Positions 7,790 through 16,854 of a stretch of 64,000 bases of DNA are shown here, one piece after another. Source of the stretch: Pseudarthrobacter sp. NIBRBAC000502770 (GTDB lineage: Bacteria > Actinomycetota > Actinomycetes > Actinomycetales > Micrococcaceae); NCBI RefSeq assembly GCF_006517815.1, contig NZ_CP041198.1:496001-560000 (forward strand), read 5' to 3'. The notes under the pieces are model-generated. The model was given only the letters and a program-made list of their open reading frames with translations. It did no database searches and was not told the DNA's origin. A program made the position numbers and the translations under genes. How positions within the stretch are numbered: position 1 is the stretch's first letter; the number at the start of each line of letters is the position of its first letter.

Positions 7790-9569
7790 GTGGAAAGTCC
7801 AGGATGACCAAATCTTCGTGAACGAGCAGGCCAATTGGCGGCCAGCTACCGTGCAGGAGATTGCCGAAGCCGCAGCCGGCCCGGGGCGGGATATCCGTCA
7901 GAATACGGGTTTGCGCTTTGGCCGTATCGCACTGGCCCCAGCTGTGTTTTTTCGCGGAGCGTTGCCGGATGCGGCGCGTGTAGGTGTTGGTGTTCGGCGG
8001 GGCGGGACGCTCATACCTGTTCCCGGCGCCGATGCCCAAGGCGTCATTCACGACTCCCGTTGGCATCCACTGGACTTGGCTGCGGTCCACGCCTGCTTCG
8101 CCTTCCTCGACAAGCACGAACTCTGCAACGACTCGGAGATCTCGCTCGGTAGTTATCTGTCGGTGAAGGCCGATGCCGCCGGTGCAGCGCTCATGTTTGA
8201 TGAAACGGTGGCGGATAGCAGGACGTCACTGACTCAGGTGGTCAGAGACTTCCTGACTTTGGGTCTCGGGATTGAGCTGTTCCCCTACCAGCAGGCTGGC
8301 GCAGAGTTCTTGGTCGCCATGGCAGAACGCGGCGTCGGGGCGCTGCTGGCGGACCAGATGGGGCTGGGCAAAACCGCGCAAGCGATCGCCCTGCTGCTGG
8401 ACCAGTGCGGCCGTGGCCCTTCCCTAATCGTTTGTCCCGCGTCACTGCTGCGAAACTGGTCCCGGGAAATTGGACACGTGGCTCCATCTTTATCGGTCGT
8501 CACACATGCGGGAACGCTCCGGACCGGCGTAGCAAGTGGTTTGGCCAGGCATGACGTCGTCATCACCTCCTACGAAACCTTGGTGAGCGACTTGAGCTTC
8601 CTCAGCGACATTTCTTGGAACATCCTCGCCTTGGACGAAGCTCAGATGATCCGCAACCCGGAGACAGGTCGCGCCCGAAGCGTCAAATCCCTGAAGCGCA
8701 GGGTCTCCCTGGCTCTGACCGGCACGCCCGTGGAAAACCGTCTCCTCGATCTGTGGTCCATCGCCGAGTTCGTCGTCCCAGCCCTGCTTGGTACCAGGGA
8801 AGCCTTCGAAGAAGCCTTTCCCGATGAACTCGAGCGGGCCGAGTGCCTCGGACAAATTATTTCTCCGGTCACCCTCCGACGCTTGGTCGCCGACGTCGCA
8901 ACCGACCTGCCCGACCTCCTTCAGGTCGAAACCGCATTCGAACTTCCCGAGGATGTTGCTGGGCGCTATGCCCAAACGGCCGCCTCTAGCGCCGGCCCTC
9001 TCGCAGCCATCACAGCGCTGCGGGTACTATGCGCCCACGCGGAAGGGGACGAATGGGGTACAGGGGAGAGCGCCGCGCCCAAAGTCGACCACACCATGCG
9101 GATCGTTGCCGAGGCCTTCAGCAGTGGGGAGAAAGTCTTAGTCTTTGCTTCCTTTCAACAAGCCCTTGATCGGATGTTCGAAGCTGTAGGGACTAGGCAA
9201 CCGGACGCCTTCCTTGCCGTCATAGATGGAAGGGTCCCAGTGCCCGACCGCCAAACGATCATCGATCTTTTCACCGCTTTCCCAGGTCCCGGGGCGCTGT
9301 TCATGAACCCCCAGGCCGCCGGCGTCGGACTCAACATCACGGCAGCAAACCATGTCATCCACTTCAATCCCGAATGGAATCCAGCGCTGACCAGCCAAGC
9401 AACGGCACGGGCCCACCGCAGAAGGCAGACTTTGCCGGTCACCGTCCACCACCTCTTCTATGAAAATACCGTGGAAGAAGATGCACTGCTGCGATCGGAC
9501 TGGAAGCGTGCTTTAGCACGGCACGTGGATGAGGGAGCGACCAACACGAAAGAAGGACCCACGGTATGA
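7782..9569 (+). CDS. SNF2-family DNA translocase/ATPase
   Basis: ATP-driven double-strand DNA translocase of the SWI2/SNF2 group, 595 residues. Residues 1-165 are an N-terminal region of unknown role. Then come motif I DQMGLGKTAQ (about 195-203), motif II LDEAQ (about 285), motif III LTGTPVEN, and motifs V-VI NITAANHVIHFNPEWNP and TARAHRRRQ (about 540-550). The frame opens at 7719, but ATG 7782 is preceded by GAGGGG and overlaps the endonuclease stop, so I use it. The gene ends in an ATGA overlap with the EcoRII-N gene. In this operon it could move along DNA to couple target recognition with cleavage or with the GHKL clamp; this is inference from R-M operons that pair helicases with MORC-like ATPases. 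Confidence 0.9.
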   Translation: MAEWKVQDDQIFVNEQANWRPATVQEIAEAAAGPGRDIRQNTGLRFGRIALAPAVFFRGALPDAARVGVGVRRGGTLIPVPGADAQGVIHDSRWHPLDLAAVHACFAFLDKHELCNDSEISLGSYLSVKADAAGAALMFDETVADSRTSLTQVVRDFLTLGLGIELFPYQQAGAEFLVAMAERGVGALLADQMGLGKTAQAIALLLDQCGRGPSLIVCPASLLRNWSREIGHVAPSLSVVTHAGTLRTGVASGLARHDVVITSYETLVSDLSFLSDISWNILALDEAQMIRNPETGRARSVKSLKRRVSLALTGTPVENRLLDLWSIAEFVVPALLGTREAFEEAFPDELERAECLGQIISPVTLRRLVADVATDLPDLLQVETAFELPEDVAGRYAQTAASSAGPLAAITALRVLCAHAEGDEWGTGESAAPKVDHTMRIVAEAFSSGEKVLVFASFQQALDRMFEAVGTRQPDAFLAVIDGRVPVPDRQTIIDLFTAFPGPGALFMNPQAAGVGLNITAANHVIHFNPEWNPALTSQATARAHRRRQTLPVTVHHLFYENTVEEDALLRSDWKRALARHVDEGATNTKEGPTV

Positions 9570-10006
9570 CACGGCTTGGAGAAGTCAGGAAACTTCTCAG
9601 CGCAAACGATCTCGGCCTGACCGGGGCACACCAAGCAGGGATCACGATTCCAAAAGATCCCGAGATTCTGGCCTTCTTTCCTCCCTTGGATGTCACTGCC
9701 TACAACCCCGACTTCTGGATGACCGTCGCCACGCCGGAAACAGGCCAGCATTGGTCACTTCGCTTTGTCTACTACAACAACAAGACGCACGGCCAAGGAA
9801 CTCGTAACGAGTACCGATTGACGCATACCACCCAGATGTTGCGCGCCTTATCAGCATCTGCGGGTGACGAGCTCGCGTTCCGGCGGAGCAGCTTTGGCGA
9901 TATTGAGGCTGTGCTCCACGAGGCAGAAGACGTGACCGCGCGAGAACCGATGGAAACTATACTTCGCAATGGATGGCGCATGATCATCACCGACAACGAG
10001 GACTGA
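9566..10006 (+). CDS. Stand-alone EcoRII-N (B3-like) effector DNA-binding domain
   Basis: A 146-residue protein corresponding to the N-terminal effector domain of EcoRII, which binds a second copy of the recognition site and releases autoinhibition of the catalytic domain. Recognisable features are LLSANDLGLTGAHQAGITIP (11-29), FFPPLDVTAYNP (37-48), LRFVYYNNK (65-73) and GTRNEYRLT (78-86), which track the B3-like pseudobarrel of EcoRII-N. No catalytic domain follows. The start overlaps the SNF2 stop (ATGA), and the next gene begins three bases after its stop, so it is firmly inside the operon. It could supply specificity or allosteric control in trans to the nuclease, the SNF2 motor or the GHKL ATPase. 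Confidence 0.8.
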   Translation: MTRLGEVRKLLSANDLGLTGAHQAGITIPKDPEILAFFPPLDVTAYNPDFWMTVATPETGQHWSLRFVYYNNKTHGQGTRNEYRLTHTTQMLRALSASAGDELAFRRSSFGDIEAVLHEAEDVTAREPMETILRNGWRMIITDNED

Positions 10007-10009
10007 ACT

Positions 10010-11662
10010 ATGGCAAAAAACACGAAGATCGTGCTTCCCGACACGACGCGTGTGATTGAGGGGTTCCGCGATACCGGATATACCTTCGAAGCATCGATCG
10101 CTGACATCGTGGACAACTCGATCGGTCCGGGCACCGCGCAGAATGTGTCCATCAGGATGGGGCTGGACCCAGCGAACAACCCCATCGTAGAAGTCGCGGA
10201 CGACGGCGTCGGCATGGACCTCGACGGCTTAGAAAACGCCATGAGATACGGTGCTGACAGGCAAGAGAATCAGAACAGCCTGAGCAAGTTCGGCCTTGGA
10301 CTAAAGACAGCATCCACGCAGTTCTGCCGCCGTCTTGTCGTGGTCTCACGTCCGCTCGACGCCGAGGAAGCCTATGCAGCTGCGTGGGATCTTGACACAG
10401 TGGCAGAAACGGGCAGCTGGGTCCTCGAACACGACGTCGCCGACGAAACGGAAGCGGCGGCACTCGACGATGCCTTGGACGAGCTCTCTTCCCTGGCTGG
10501 AAGTGACCCGGCGACGGGGACGCTGATTATCTGGGACAAGATCGACCGGCTCCTCAGGACTCGAGGCGGCAAGGAAGCCAAAAACCGCGCTATTGCAATG
10601 AAACGCAGCGAGGCAATCCTGCGCGAGCACTTGCGCATGGTTTTTCAACGCTTCTTGGACCCGGAGGACAGCAGGGCTAGAAATGTCAACATTTACCTGA
10701 ACGGCGAAAAGCTACGCGCTTGGGATCCCTTTGCTGAAAGTACAGGCGGGGACATGGTGAAGGAGAAGAAGTTCACGTTTGAGCTCTCAGAAGGAGACCC
10801 GCACACCGCGTTGTTGCGCGCCTTCATCCTGCCGCGCAAAGACGAGGTCGAAGATCTCCAAGCATGGCAGGAAGCCGCAGTATCGCTGGGACGCCAAGGG
10901 ATCTACCTGTACCGGGAAGGCCGGCTCATCGATGGGCCAAGCTGGCTCGGCACCGGAGCGGCCGAAACGCACATTAACAACCTTAGGGTCGAGTTGTCCT
11001 TCGACGCTCAGCTGGACCCCGTATTCGGGGTCGGGATCAAAAAGTCCGGAGTCCACATCGATGAAACACTGATCGAGCAGTTAACGGACATCCTTGCACC
11101 GCTCCGTCGTGAAGCCAACAAGCGCTCCAGGGCCGGAAACGCAAAAGCCGCCGCAGGCGGTATGAACGGCACCCGGCCGACCGAGGTGACCTTAGGCCGT
11201 CTTAAGGGCAACCTCACCATCCCGACCATCACCGCGGGTTCCGACGGTGCCGTGGTGATGGTGAACAAGACCGGCAGTGTCCCGGTCATCGGAGCTGATG
11301 GCCAACCATCCGGGATAGTAAACGTCACCGTGGAGGACGAATTCGCCTCCATGAACGTCGTCCGACGGGAGTCCCTCAAAGACGGTGTGCTCTGGGACAT
11401 GTCGCTTTCAACAAACAACATCCTCCAAGTCGAACTGAACGCCGGACACGATTGGTACCAAAAGGCCTACCTTCCGGTCGCCTCTAACAGCACCATGGCC
11501 CAAGCCATCGAATTTCTCTTTTACGCGATGGCGCAGGCCGAGCTCGACGCCACCGACGCAGATACCCAGGAAATGTTTGAAGAGATTCGTGTCGACATCA
11601 GCCGCAACCTTCGCAAACTTGTAAAGGACTTGCCGTCCCCTAAAACGCCCGAAGATGTCTGA
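10010..11662 (+). CDS. GHKL ATPase, MORC/MutL-like (HATPase_c_3)
   Basis: A 550-residue ATPase with the Bergerat fold. The N box is EASIADIVDNS (27-37), the G1 box VADDGVGMD (62-70) and the G2 box KFGLGLKTAS (93-102). TGTLIIWDKID and a C-terminal transducer-like half follow. Such proteins dimerise on ATP binding and clamp DNA; MORC-like members have been reported in bacterial R-M operons together with helicases, methylases and nucleases, which is exactly this context. GAGGAC precedes the ATG. No MutL endonuclease motif is visible, so a mismatch-repair role is unlikely. Confidence 0.88.
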   Translation: MAKNTKIVLPDTTRVIEGFRDTGYTFEASIADIVDNSIGPGTAQNVSIRMGLDPANNPIVEVADDGVGMDLDGLENAMRYGADRQENQNSLSKFGLGLKTASTQFCRRLVVVSRPLDAEEAYAAAWDLDTVAETGSWVLEHDVADETEAAALDDALDELSSLAGSDPATGTLIIWDKIDRLLRTRGGKEAKNRAIAMKRSEAILREHLRMVFQRFLDPEDSRARNVNIYLNGEKLRAWDPFAESTGGDMVKEKKFTFELSEGDPHTALLRAFILPRKDEVEDLQAWQEAAVSLGRQGIYLYREGRLIDGPSWLGTGAAETHINNLRVELSFDAQLDPVFGVGIKKSGVHIDETLIEQLTDILAPLRREANKRSRAGNAKAAAGGMNGTRPTEVTLGRLKGNLTIPTITAGSDGAVVMVNKTGSVPVIGADGQPSGIVNVTVEDEFASMNVVRRESLKDGVLWDMSLSTNNILQVELNAGHDWYQKAYLPVASNSTMAQAIEFLFYAMAQAELDATDADTQEMFEEIRVDISRNLRKLVKDLPSPKTPEDV

Positions 11663-11674
11663 CCACGCCAGGCC

Positions 11675-12559
11675 GTGAACCAGACCTTCGGGGACGCGCT
11701 AGCGCAGTTGGGCGCACTCACAACCCTGTTATTGGAACCATGCATGATTTCGCAAGCAGGCATCGCCGGGACGGGTGCACGCCTTGCCGGCATTGAGGCG
11801 GACCGTGGACTGGTCATCGCCCTCTCGCGAACAATGACCAGTGCCGCCGCAACCGTAATGCCCGAGGAATCCGCCGGCGCGCTCGTCCGCCAGCTCGGGC
11901 GGTGGGCCCAGGACAACCCGGATGCATGGCGGGACGCCGTCGAGGAAATCAGCACCCAGGACGTGGCCCTGACCATCACGGTCAACCACGAGATACTGGA
12001 TGACCCGCGGGAGCCACCTGGCGGCCTCTGGCGTGCCTTCGGCATTGAGTGCTGGGCACGAATCCCGGCGCGGACGCCCGATGAGATAACCCGCAGCCTC
12101 ATCACCGTGGCGTCTCCCGCTCTTGCGCTAGCCCTGAACGGGTTCCTTCAAGATGACGACAGGCCGGTCCTGCCCGCATTCGAGCCTCTGCCCGAGGGCG
12201 CGATGACCACCGTCAAAGTGAACCGCTACGAACGCAATCCCGTCAATCGGCTCCGTTGCATCAGCCACTACGGGGTCGAGTGCTGGGCCTGTGAACTTAA
12301 CTTCGGAGAGCACTACGGTCCGGCCGCAGCAGGTTACATCGAAGTCCACCACCGCATCCCTGTCTCGTCGATGGGCAATGGGTACTTGGTGGATCCCGTC
12401 CGCGACCTCGTGCCGCTTTGCAGTAACTGCCACTCGGCCGCGCACCGCCGAAATCCGCCATACGAGCCATCCGAGATACGCGAACTTCTCGGGCTGCCGC
12501 CGAAAGTGCCGGCACTCCCTGCGGTCGGCGGTCCGGCTGCGGCACCGGGCTCTGAGTGA
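11675..12559 (+). CDS. McrA-like HNH endonuclease, last gene of the R-M operon
   Basis: A 294-residue protein with a GTG start 12 bases after the GHKL stop. The N-terminal 180 residues (starting FGDALAQLGALTTLLL) show no family I know; in place they may dock to operon partners. The C-terminal region is a zinc-type HNH nuclease: VNRYERNPVNRLRCI, CWAC, IEVHHRIPVS, VDPVRDLVPLCSNCHSAAHR. This form is common in McrA-like restriction enzymes. The gene gives the operon a second nuclease beside the EcoRII-like enzyme, raising the possibility of cleavage at a different site, of a different DNA state, or after translocation. Confidence 0.85.
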   Translation: MNQTFGDALAQLGALTTLLLEPCMISQAGIAGTGARLAGIEADRGLVIALSRTMTSAAATVMPEESAGALVRQLGRWAQDNPDAWRDAVEEISTQDVALTITVNHEILDDPREPPGGLWRAFGIECWARIPARTPDEITRSLITVASPALALALNGFLQDDDRPVLPAFEPLPEGAMTTVKVNRYERNPVNRLRCISHYGVECWACELNFGEHYGPAAAGYIEVHHRIPVSSMGNGYLVDPVRDLVPLCSNCHSAAHRRNPPYEPSEIRELLGLPPKVPALPAVGGPAAAPGSE

Positions 12560-13269
12560 GAAGGGGCCCGTCGACCCATCGTAGGATTCGCCAGGAGGAG
12601 TTGCCGTTAGAGCGCCGCCCGGCATTTCTAAGAACAATGTTCGGGAGAAGCTTGCTAGCCCTTGCCGTACTGATCCGAAGTGGAGTCGACACGGCTAACG
12701 ACCCTCGCACGTAGATTTTTCCGTTGATGGGGAAGGCGAGGAGGGCAAACGACTGGCAAATGAGCAACCGATGCTTGCACTACGCTTGGACAACTTGTAG
12801 CACTCAGCTGCGGCGCCCGTTTTTCCCAAGCTGGGCGAGGGCTTGACAGGGGGCGTTGCTCATATGGCGATTTCATCGACGACCTGCAGAAAACAGATGA
12901 TGTTTTCGCCACTACCTCTGCCACCAACCACCGTCCGCCTGACAGCTACTGCTTCGATGTCCACCACGGAAGACACGCAGGGCCGAGCAACTGGGCAGCG
13001 GAATGGCTGGACCGCGAGGCGGTAAAAACAACCGTACTGTCCAGTACCCTAAGTTCCAAGAACGAATCATCGAGCGAAGCTATGACCGCACTCGCTCACG
13101 CCTAAATGGTCAGTGCACCAAAGGTTGCAAATCGGTGTTGCAGCGAGCGTTCGGGCCCCTAAACTCGCATCTTCAGATCTGGGACTCCGCCGCCAAAAGG
13201 TTGGTACCTGCGTGGACGTGGGGAGTTCAACGTAGGGTTGTCGCGCTGAACAGCCTGAGCGCGGGGCCG
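12560..13269. other. Debris region without a supported gene
   Basis: About 700 bases after the HNH stop. Short frames on both strands (for example 13003-13314) lack ribosome sites and family motifs, and codon use looks random. This fits decayed mobile DNA between two defence modules. I see no hairpin with a T-run to end the R-M operon. Confidence 0.45.
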
Positions 13270-13270
13270 A

Positions 13271-13492
13271 TCAGAGATACTGTCTCAGCCAGTCGGGCAT
13301 GCTGGAGTCCTTAACTCCCCACGATTCCTGGAGCGTCTCATCTTCCTGCCAGATGTTCTCATCGCCATCGAAGAACTTCTGCCTGTGGCACTTGTACTTG
13401 ACGACGGTGTCCCCTTCGAGTCTGTACTCGTTCCAGTAGTAGTTCTGCCTCCCGTGGCCTTTCCACTCCTGGGTTGTGTAGATCGTCGTCAT
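13271..13492 (-). CDS. Small conserved-looking hypothetical protein
   Basis: A 73-residue acidic and aromatic-rich protein beginning [20 protein letters not shown], with later segments [20 protein letters not shown] and [10 protein letters not shown]. The composition is protein-like (many Trp, Tyr and Lys), unlike the neighbouring shadow frames. The frame is open to 13540, but ATG 13492 gives a sensible N-terminus; only a weak AGG is seen upstream. I do not recognise the family. It may be an accessory gene carried by the island. Confidence 0.45.
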   Translation of the reverse strand: MTTIYTTQEWKGHGRQNYYWNEYRLEGDTVVKYKCHRQKFFDGDENIWQEDETLQESWGVKDSSMPDWLRQYL

Positions 13493-13794
13493 GACGCCTG
13501 AGTGTAGCAGGGCGCCGAGATGGCGTTGCGCCTTGGCCACGGCGTTGCCTTATCACGGCGCGCCGGTAGCCGACCGCCCCGTGAAGCGACGATGAAGACG
13601 AATCGTTTGAGCCGCAACAAAGTTTCAGGACCTAGATGGTGGTCGGTACCGGAAGATGCGGATTCCGCTTCAACGTTTGATATGACCTCCTTTCCCGCGT
13701 AAAGAGTGGATTGAGGCGCTGTCAGTCCGAACAAAGTCCGGAAGACTTCCAAGAGCTTCGCTCATCATGGCTCCGACGGCGGACCTTGTACGGT

Positions 13795-14110
13795 CACCCC
13801 GCCGCACCCCGCAGCAATGAGGCCGGAAGCGCAGAAATGGCGCAGGTCATGCAGCCGCACTCCTGACAGTCCGGCATCCTTGACTGTCTTGCGCCACCAG
13901 TAGCCAACGGTGTTTCGATGCGGCGGCATCCCGTCGCTGCCGTTGAGCAGCCATTGCTGGGGGCCGTATACGCCGATTTTCTCAATATGAGCGGCAAGCA
14001 TCTGCACCAGTCCATCCGGAATATGCACTGCGCGCGCTCAAAACCGTATTTAGGTGGGGTGACGGATGCGATGCCCGCCCCCGCCCCATGGACCTTGCCT
14101 TTGAACCCCG
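13795..14110 (-). pseudogene. Tyrosine recombinase/phage integrase remnant
   Basis: Reads leftward in two frames as integrase: VTPPKYGFERA, then after a two-base shift near 14035 VHIPDGLVQMLAAHIEKIG, and VRLHDLRHFCASGLIAAG, which contains the box II HDLRH signature. An extra GC dinucleotide in a CGCGCGC run breaks the frame. After VTVQ the homology ends abruptly near 13795, before the catalytic Tyr, so the 3' end is deleted; the N-terminal part is also missing. The remnant shows that the island was once mobile or was invaded by an integrative element. Confidence 0.75.
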
Positions 14111-14576
14111 AGCGTCCGGTGCAGGGAAGTCAAGGAAGTCAGTGTCAGAGGTTCACACACGAAGATCCAAGATCCTGCAGTCCGCACCAAAGCAAGTCGG
14201 CCAACAAGCGCATTATCGTTGATCAGCTAAAACCCGACGAATACAAGGGTCCCGACGTTAAGGGAGTGGAATTTGGCTTCAGCGTCTGGTTCCCGCTCTG
14301 TGCAGTGACCCTGCCGCCCTTAAGGTCAATGGGGTACGTCCTGGTCTAACCTAGTATGTGGGTTCCTTCTTTCCAGCGCAGACCTCTCAGGCGCAGTCCA
14401 AGAAAAGGTGGACGAATAGATCGGCACTGCCACTAAGAAGGTAGTGAAGCGGCGTATCTCCGCACAGCCGCTGGAGGTATTGGGGCCTAATTTATCGTCG
14501 CGGCATGGCATTTCAAGGATGGATAGATATTGACGGTCAATGAGCAGGTCACGCAAAGTTCATTAGGGAATGGGAT
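14111..14576. other. Upstream region of the Septu-like pair
   Basis: About 465 bases between the integrase remnant and the ATPase start. The sequence is noticeably AT-richer near 14400-14570. No supported gene is visible. It should contain the promoter of the ATPase/HNH pair. Confidence 0.4.
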
Positions 14577-16082
14577 TTGCTCGTGAAAGCGTTTCGTTTA
14601 TCTTCTTTTGCGGAACTAGACACAGCCACCGGTGAACCAACTTTTGAAGTGGATTTCGATGCAGGTCGAACCAAGTCGCCTATAAATGCTGACGGCAGCG
14701 AATCCTGGACTACGGTTCTTACTGGGCGGAACGGTGGCGGCAAGAGTAGAACGCTGGGAGCGCTGACGACTCTGCTCACAGAGGGTCGCGGAGGTCGAAT
14801 TCGAATCCGTAAACCAGAGAATTTGTGGAAAGTTGTCTACTTTGTTGGCAATACTAGATACACGGTACGCAATGACCGGCGAGGGTATCTTGCTGTGTAC
14901 AGGGATGGAAGGCAAGTGCCCTTTGAGGGCGGTGCTGAGTTCCCGTCCCGAGTGATTGCTGTGACCGCTGCGGCCAACGATAAGTTTCCAAACGTCCGAA
15001 GGTCTCCTTATGAAGACGATACCTACTATTACTTTGGATTACGCGACGCAACTAACCGGGCATCTGGTGTCGCACCTCTTTTAGCGGCCTTGCAAGCGCT
15101 GACAGCGGCTAAAGCTGGTGATGCGCGGAGGATAAAGGCAGTTGCCACCGTATTTGCGCTCCTTGGGTATCATCCGTACTTGAGGCAGCAATACGGAATG
15201 CGATACTCAAAACTCCTTAGCGAGGATGTTTCACTATCCATGCTTTACGAGGCTGGCGCGTTAGGGGTGGACGCGCGCACGCGCATAGGGCGCTTGCTTC
15301 ACCGAGACCCTAGTGTTCTGGAGCAGCTTGAAGCCGCGTGGGAGGTCTTAAGGGTGCATATGCTCCGGGGATCGATCTGGGAGATAGAAGTAGACTTTTC
15401 GCACGGTGACGGCGGCGACCTTGAGGAAAGCCGGTTATTTGACAGCGCGGATCTGCTGAGACGCGCGGGACTGCTTCGTCTTCAATCAGTGTATCTTTCG
15501 ACGCTGAAAGACGGATCACTCGTAGACCTTCGTGACGCCAGTTCAGGACAGATTTCCCTTGCGACTACCTTCTTGAGTATTGCCGCATCGATAACACAGG
15601 GGTCGCTTATTCTAATAGATGAGCCGGAGATTAGTCTGCACCCTGAGTGGCAGACTGCATATCTGGGGCTTGCAAGACGTCTATTCTCGGATTATGCAGG
15701 ATGTCACTTTGTGATCGCAACGCATTCTCCTTCGGTAGTTTCTGGTATGCCTGGGACTAGCGCGAATGCTATTTCTCTCGACCCGGAGCATCGCAATGTT
15801 GAAGCAGATTCAAACTACGGAGGCAACTCTATCGATGAGTTACTCGTTCAGGAATTCGGGGTCTATGAGAGTGGTAATCTTTTTTTGCAGAAGGAGGTGG
15901 CAAAAGCTCTAGACTTGGCTTCGACTGGTGAAATTGCAAGCGATGCCTTCGCCAAGGCGGCGAAGACGATCGCTCCTGCTGCGACTGAGCTTGAGGGCGA
16001 GCCGTTTGGAATGCTCATCTCAAGCCTCCTTCGGGCTGCAGAGAGGGTCAAGGCGGAGCAGAGGGGCGCTGATTCACGTTGA
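14577..16082 (+). CDS. Septu PtuA-like ABC/AAA ATPase
   Basis: A 501-residue SMC/ABC-type ATPase without transmembrane segments. Walker A is LTGRNGGGKSRTL (48-60), an ABC-like signature region reads DASSGQISLATTF, Walker B is LILIDEPEISLHPEWQ (about 343-358), and a switch His lies in VIATHSPSVVSGMPG. This architecture with an overlapping HNH gene is the layout of Septu anti-phage systems, in which the ATPase senses infection and licenses the HNH nuclease. The TTG start lies seven bases after AGGGAA; GTG 14583 is an alternative. Codon use is less GC-biased than flanking core genes, suggesting recent transfer. Confidence 0.82.
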   Translation: MLVKAFRLSSFAELDTATGEPTFEVDFDAGRTKSPINADGSESWTTVLTGRNGGGKSRTLGALTTLLTEGRGGRIRIRKPENLWKVVYFVGNTRYTVRNDRRGYLAVYRDGRQVPFEGGAEFPSRVIAVTAAANDKFPNVRRSPYEDDTYYYFGLRDATNRASGVAPLLAALQALTAAKAGDARRIKAVATVFALLGYHPYLRQQYGMRYSKLLSEDVSLSMLYEAGALGVDARTRIGRLLHRDPSVLEQLEAAWEVLRVHMLRGSIWEIEVDFSHGDGGDLEESRLFDSADLLRRAGLLRLQSVYLSTLKDGSLVDLRDASSGQISLATTFLSIAASITQGSLILIDEPEISLHPEWQTAYLGLARRLFSDYAGCHFVIATHSPSVVSGMPGTSANAISLDPEHRNVEADSNYGGNSIDELLVQEFGVYESGNLFLQKEVAKALDLASTGEIASDAFAKAAKTIAPAATELEGEPFGMLISSLLRAAERVKAEQRGADSR

Positions 16083-16783
16083 GTTCCGTTCACTACAAGT
16101 ACCAACCCAAGGACGCGCAAGCGCTTCAGTCGAACGTCGGGGATGGCCAAGACATATATGGAGCAGACTGGGATGCGCAGTCGTTGGAGCCTGTGCGAAA
16201 ACGATTGAAAGACCATCACATGACCGAGGAAAGCCAGCGCTGCGTGTACTGCCGGGAAGAGATCCTCGACAAGCATGGCATGCACTGGAACATTGACCAT
16301 GTTGTTCCGAAATCGGTGGCCCCTGAGTTCACGTTCTTCCCATTGAATTTAGCGCTTTGTTGTTGGGGCTGTAACCAAGCAAAAGGTACGAGCGATCCGC
16401 GCACGAAGAGAGCGCTCAAAAAACCGATATATCCTTCCGTGTCTCAGGACTATAGGGCTTATCATCCATATTTTGATGAATGGGATGAACACCTCTACAA
16501 AGACGCGGAGTCGAAGTTGGTCATTCCTCGTCCGGGCAGTACAAAGGGTGCTACAATCATCGAGATTTGCAATCTCCAACGCTTGGCTGCACGCAAGGCT
16601 GAGCTTATTATGAACGCAAAGGAGAGCCGCTCAATTGAGAGGGTGCGCGAATTGATGAAAACGGGGGACGTCAAAACGATCGAAGGTTTCATTCAAGCGT
16701 TGGAGAGCTTTAGTGGTTCTACGGACGAATTTGCGGCGTTAGCCCGGCAGATTTATTCGTCGCACCTTGCGCCCGACGATTAG
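16079..16783 (+). CDS. Septu PtuB-like HNH endonuclease
   Basis: A 234-residue nuclease whose TTG start overlaps the ATPase stop (TTGA), implying co-translation. The HNH motif comprises CVYC (55-58), NIDHVVPKS with His74, FFPLNLALCCWGCNQAKG (C95, C98, N99, K102). After it comes a helical C-terminal region typical of PtuB (NLQRLAARKAELIMNAKE, AALARQIYS). It is the predicted effector that degrades phage or host nucleic acid when released or activated by the ATPase. Pairing and spacing make the Septu assignment probable; retron-linked PtuAB pairs exist, but I see no reverse transcriptase here. Confidence 0.8.
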   Translation: MSSVHYKYQPKDAQALQSNVGDGQDIYGADWDAQSLEPVRKRLKDHHMTEESQRCVYCREEILDKHGMHWNIDHVVPKSVAPEFTFFPLNLALCCWGCNQAKGTSDPRTKRALKKPIYPSVSQDYRAYHPYFDEWDEHLYKDAESKLVIPRPGSTKGATIIEICNLQRLAARKAELIMNAKESRSIERVRELMKTGDVKTIEGFIQALESFSGSTDEFAALARQIYSSHLAPDD

Positions 16784-16806
16784 CCCAATCAGCGCATTCT
16801 TTTCCT

Positions 16807-16823
16807 AGTGGGGCACCCCCACT
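16807..16823. terminator. Short hairpin after the Septu-like pair
   Basis: AGTGGGG, three bases, then CCCCACT, 23 bases after the HNH stop. The stem is short and lacks a T-run, so this is a weak terminator candidate. Confidence 0.4.
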
Positions 16824-16854
16824 CCCGCTGTCATCTCGGATGTCACCGAAGGCG

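Noticed and set aside
13489..13752. 87-codon minus-strand frame
   Set aside because: No motif or ribosome site; probably non-coding DNA beside the integrase remnant.
13918..14349. 143-codon plus-strand ORF
   Set aside because: It runs antisense through the integrase remnant and has no protein-like features.
13700..14576. tRNA or attachment site near the integrase remnant
   Set aside because: I found no cloverleaf or obvious direct repeat by eye.
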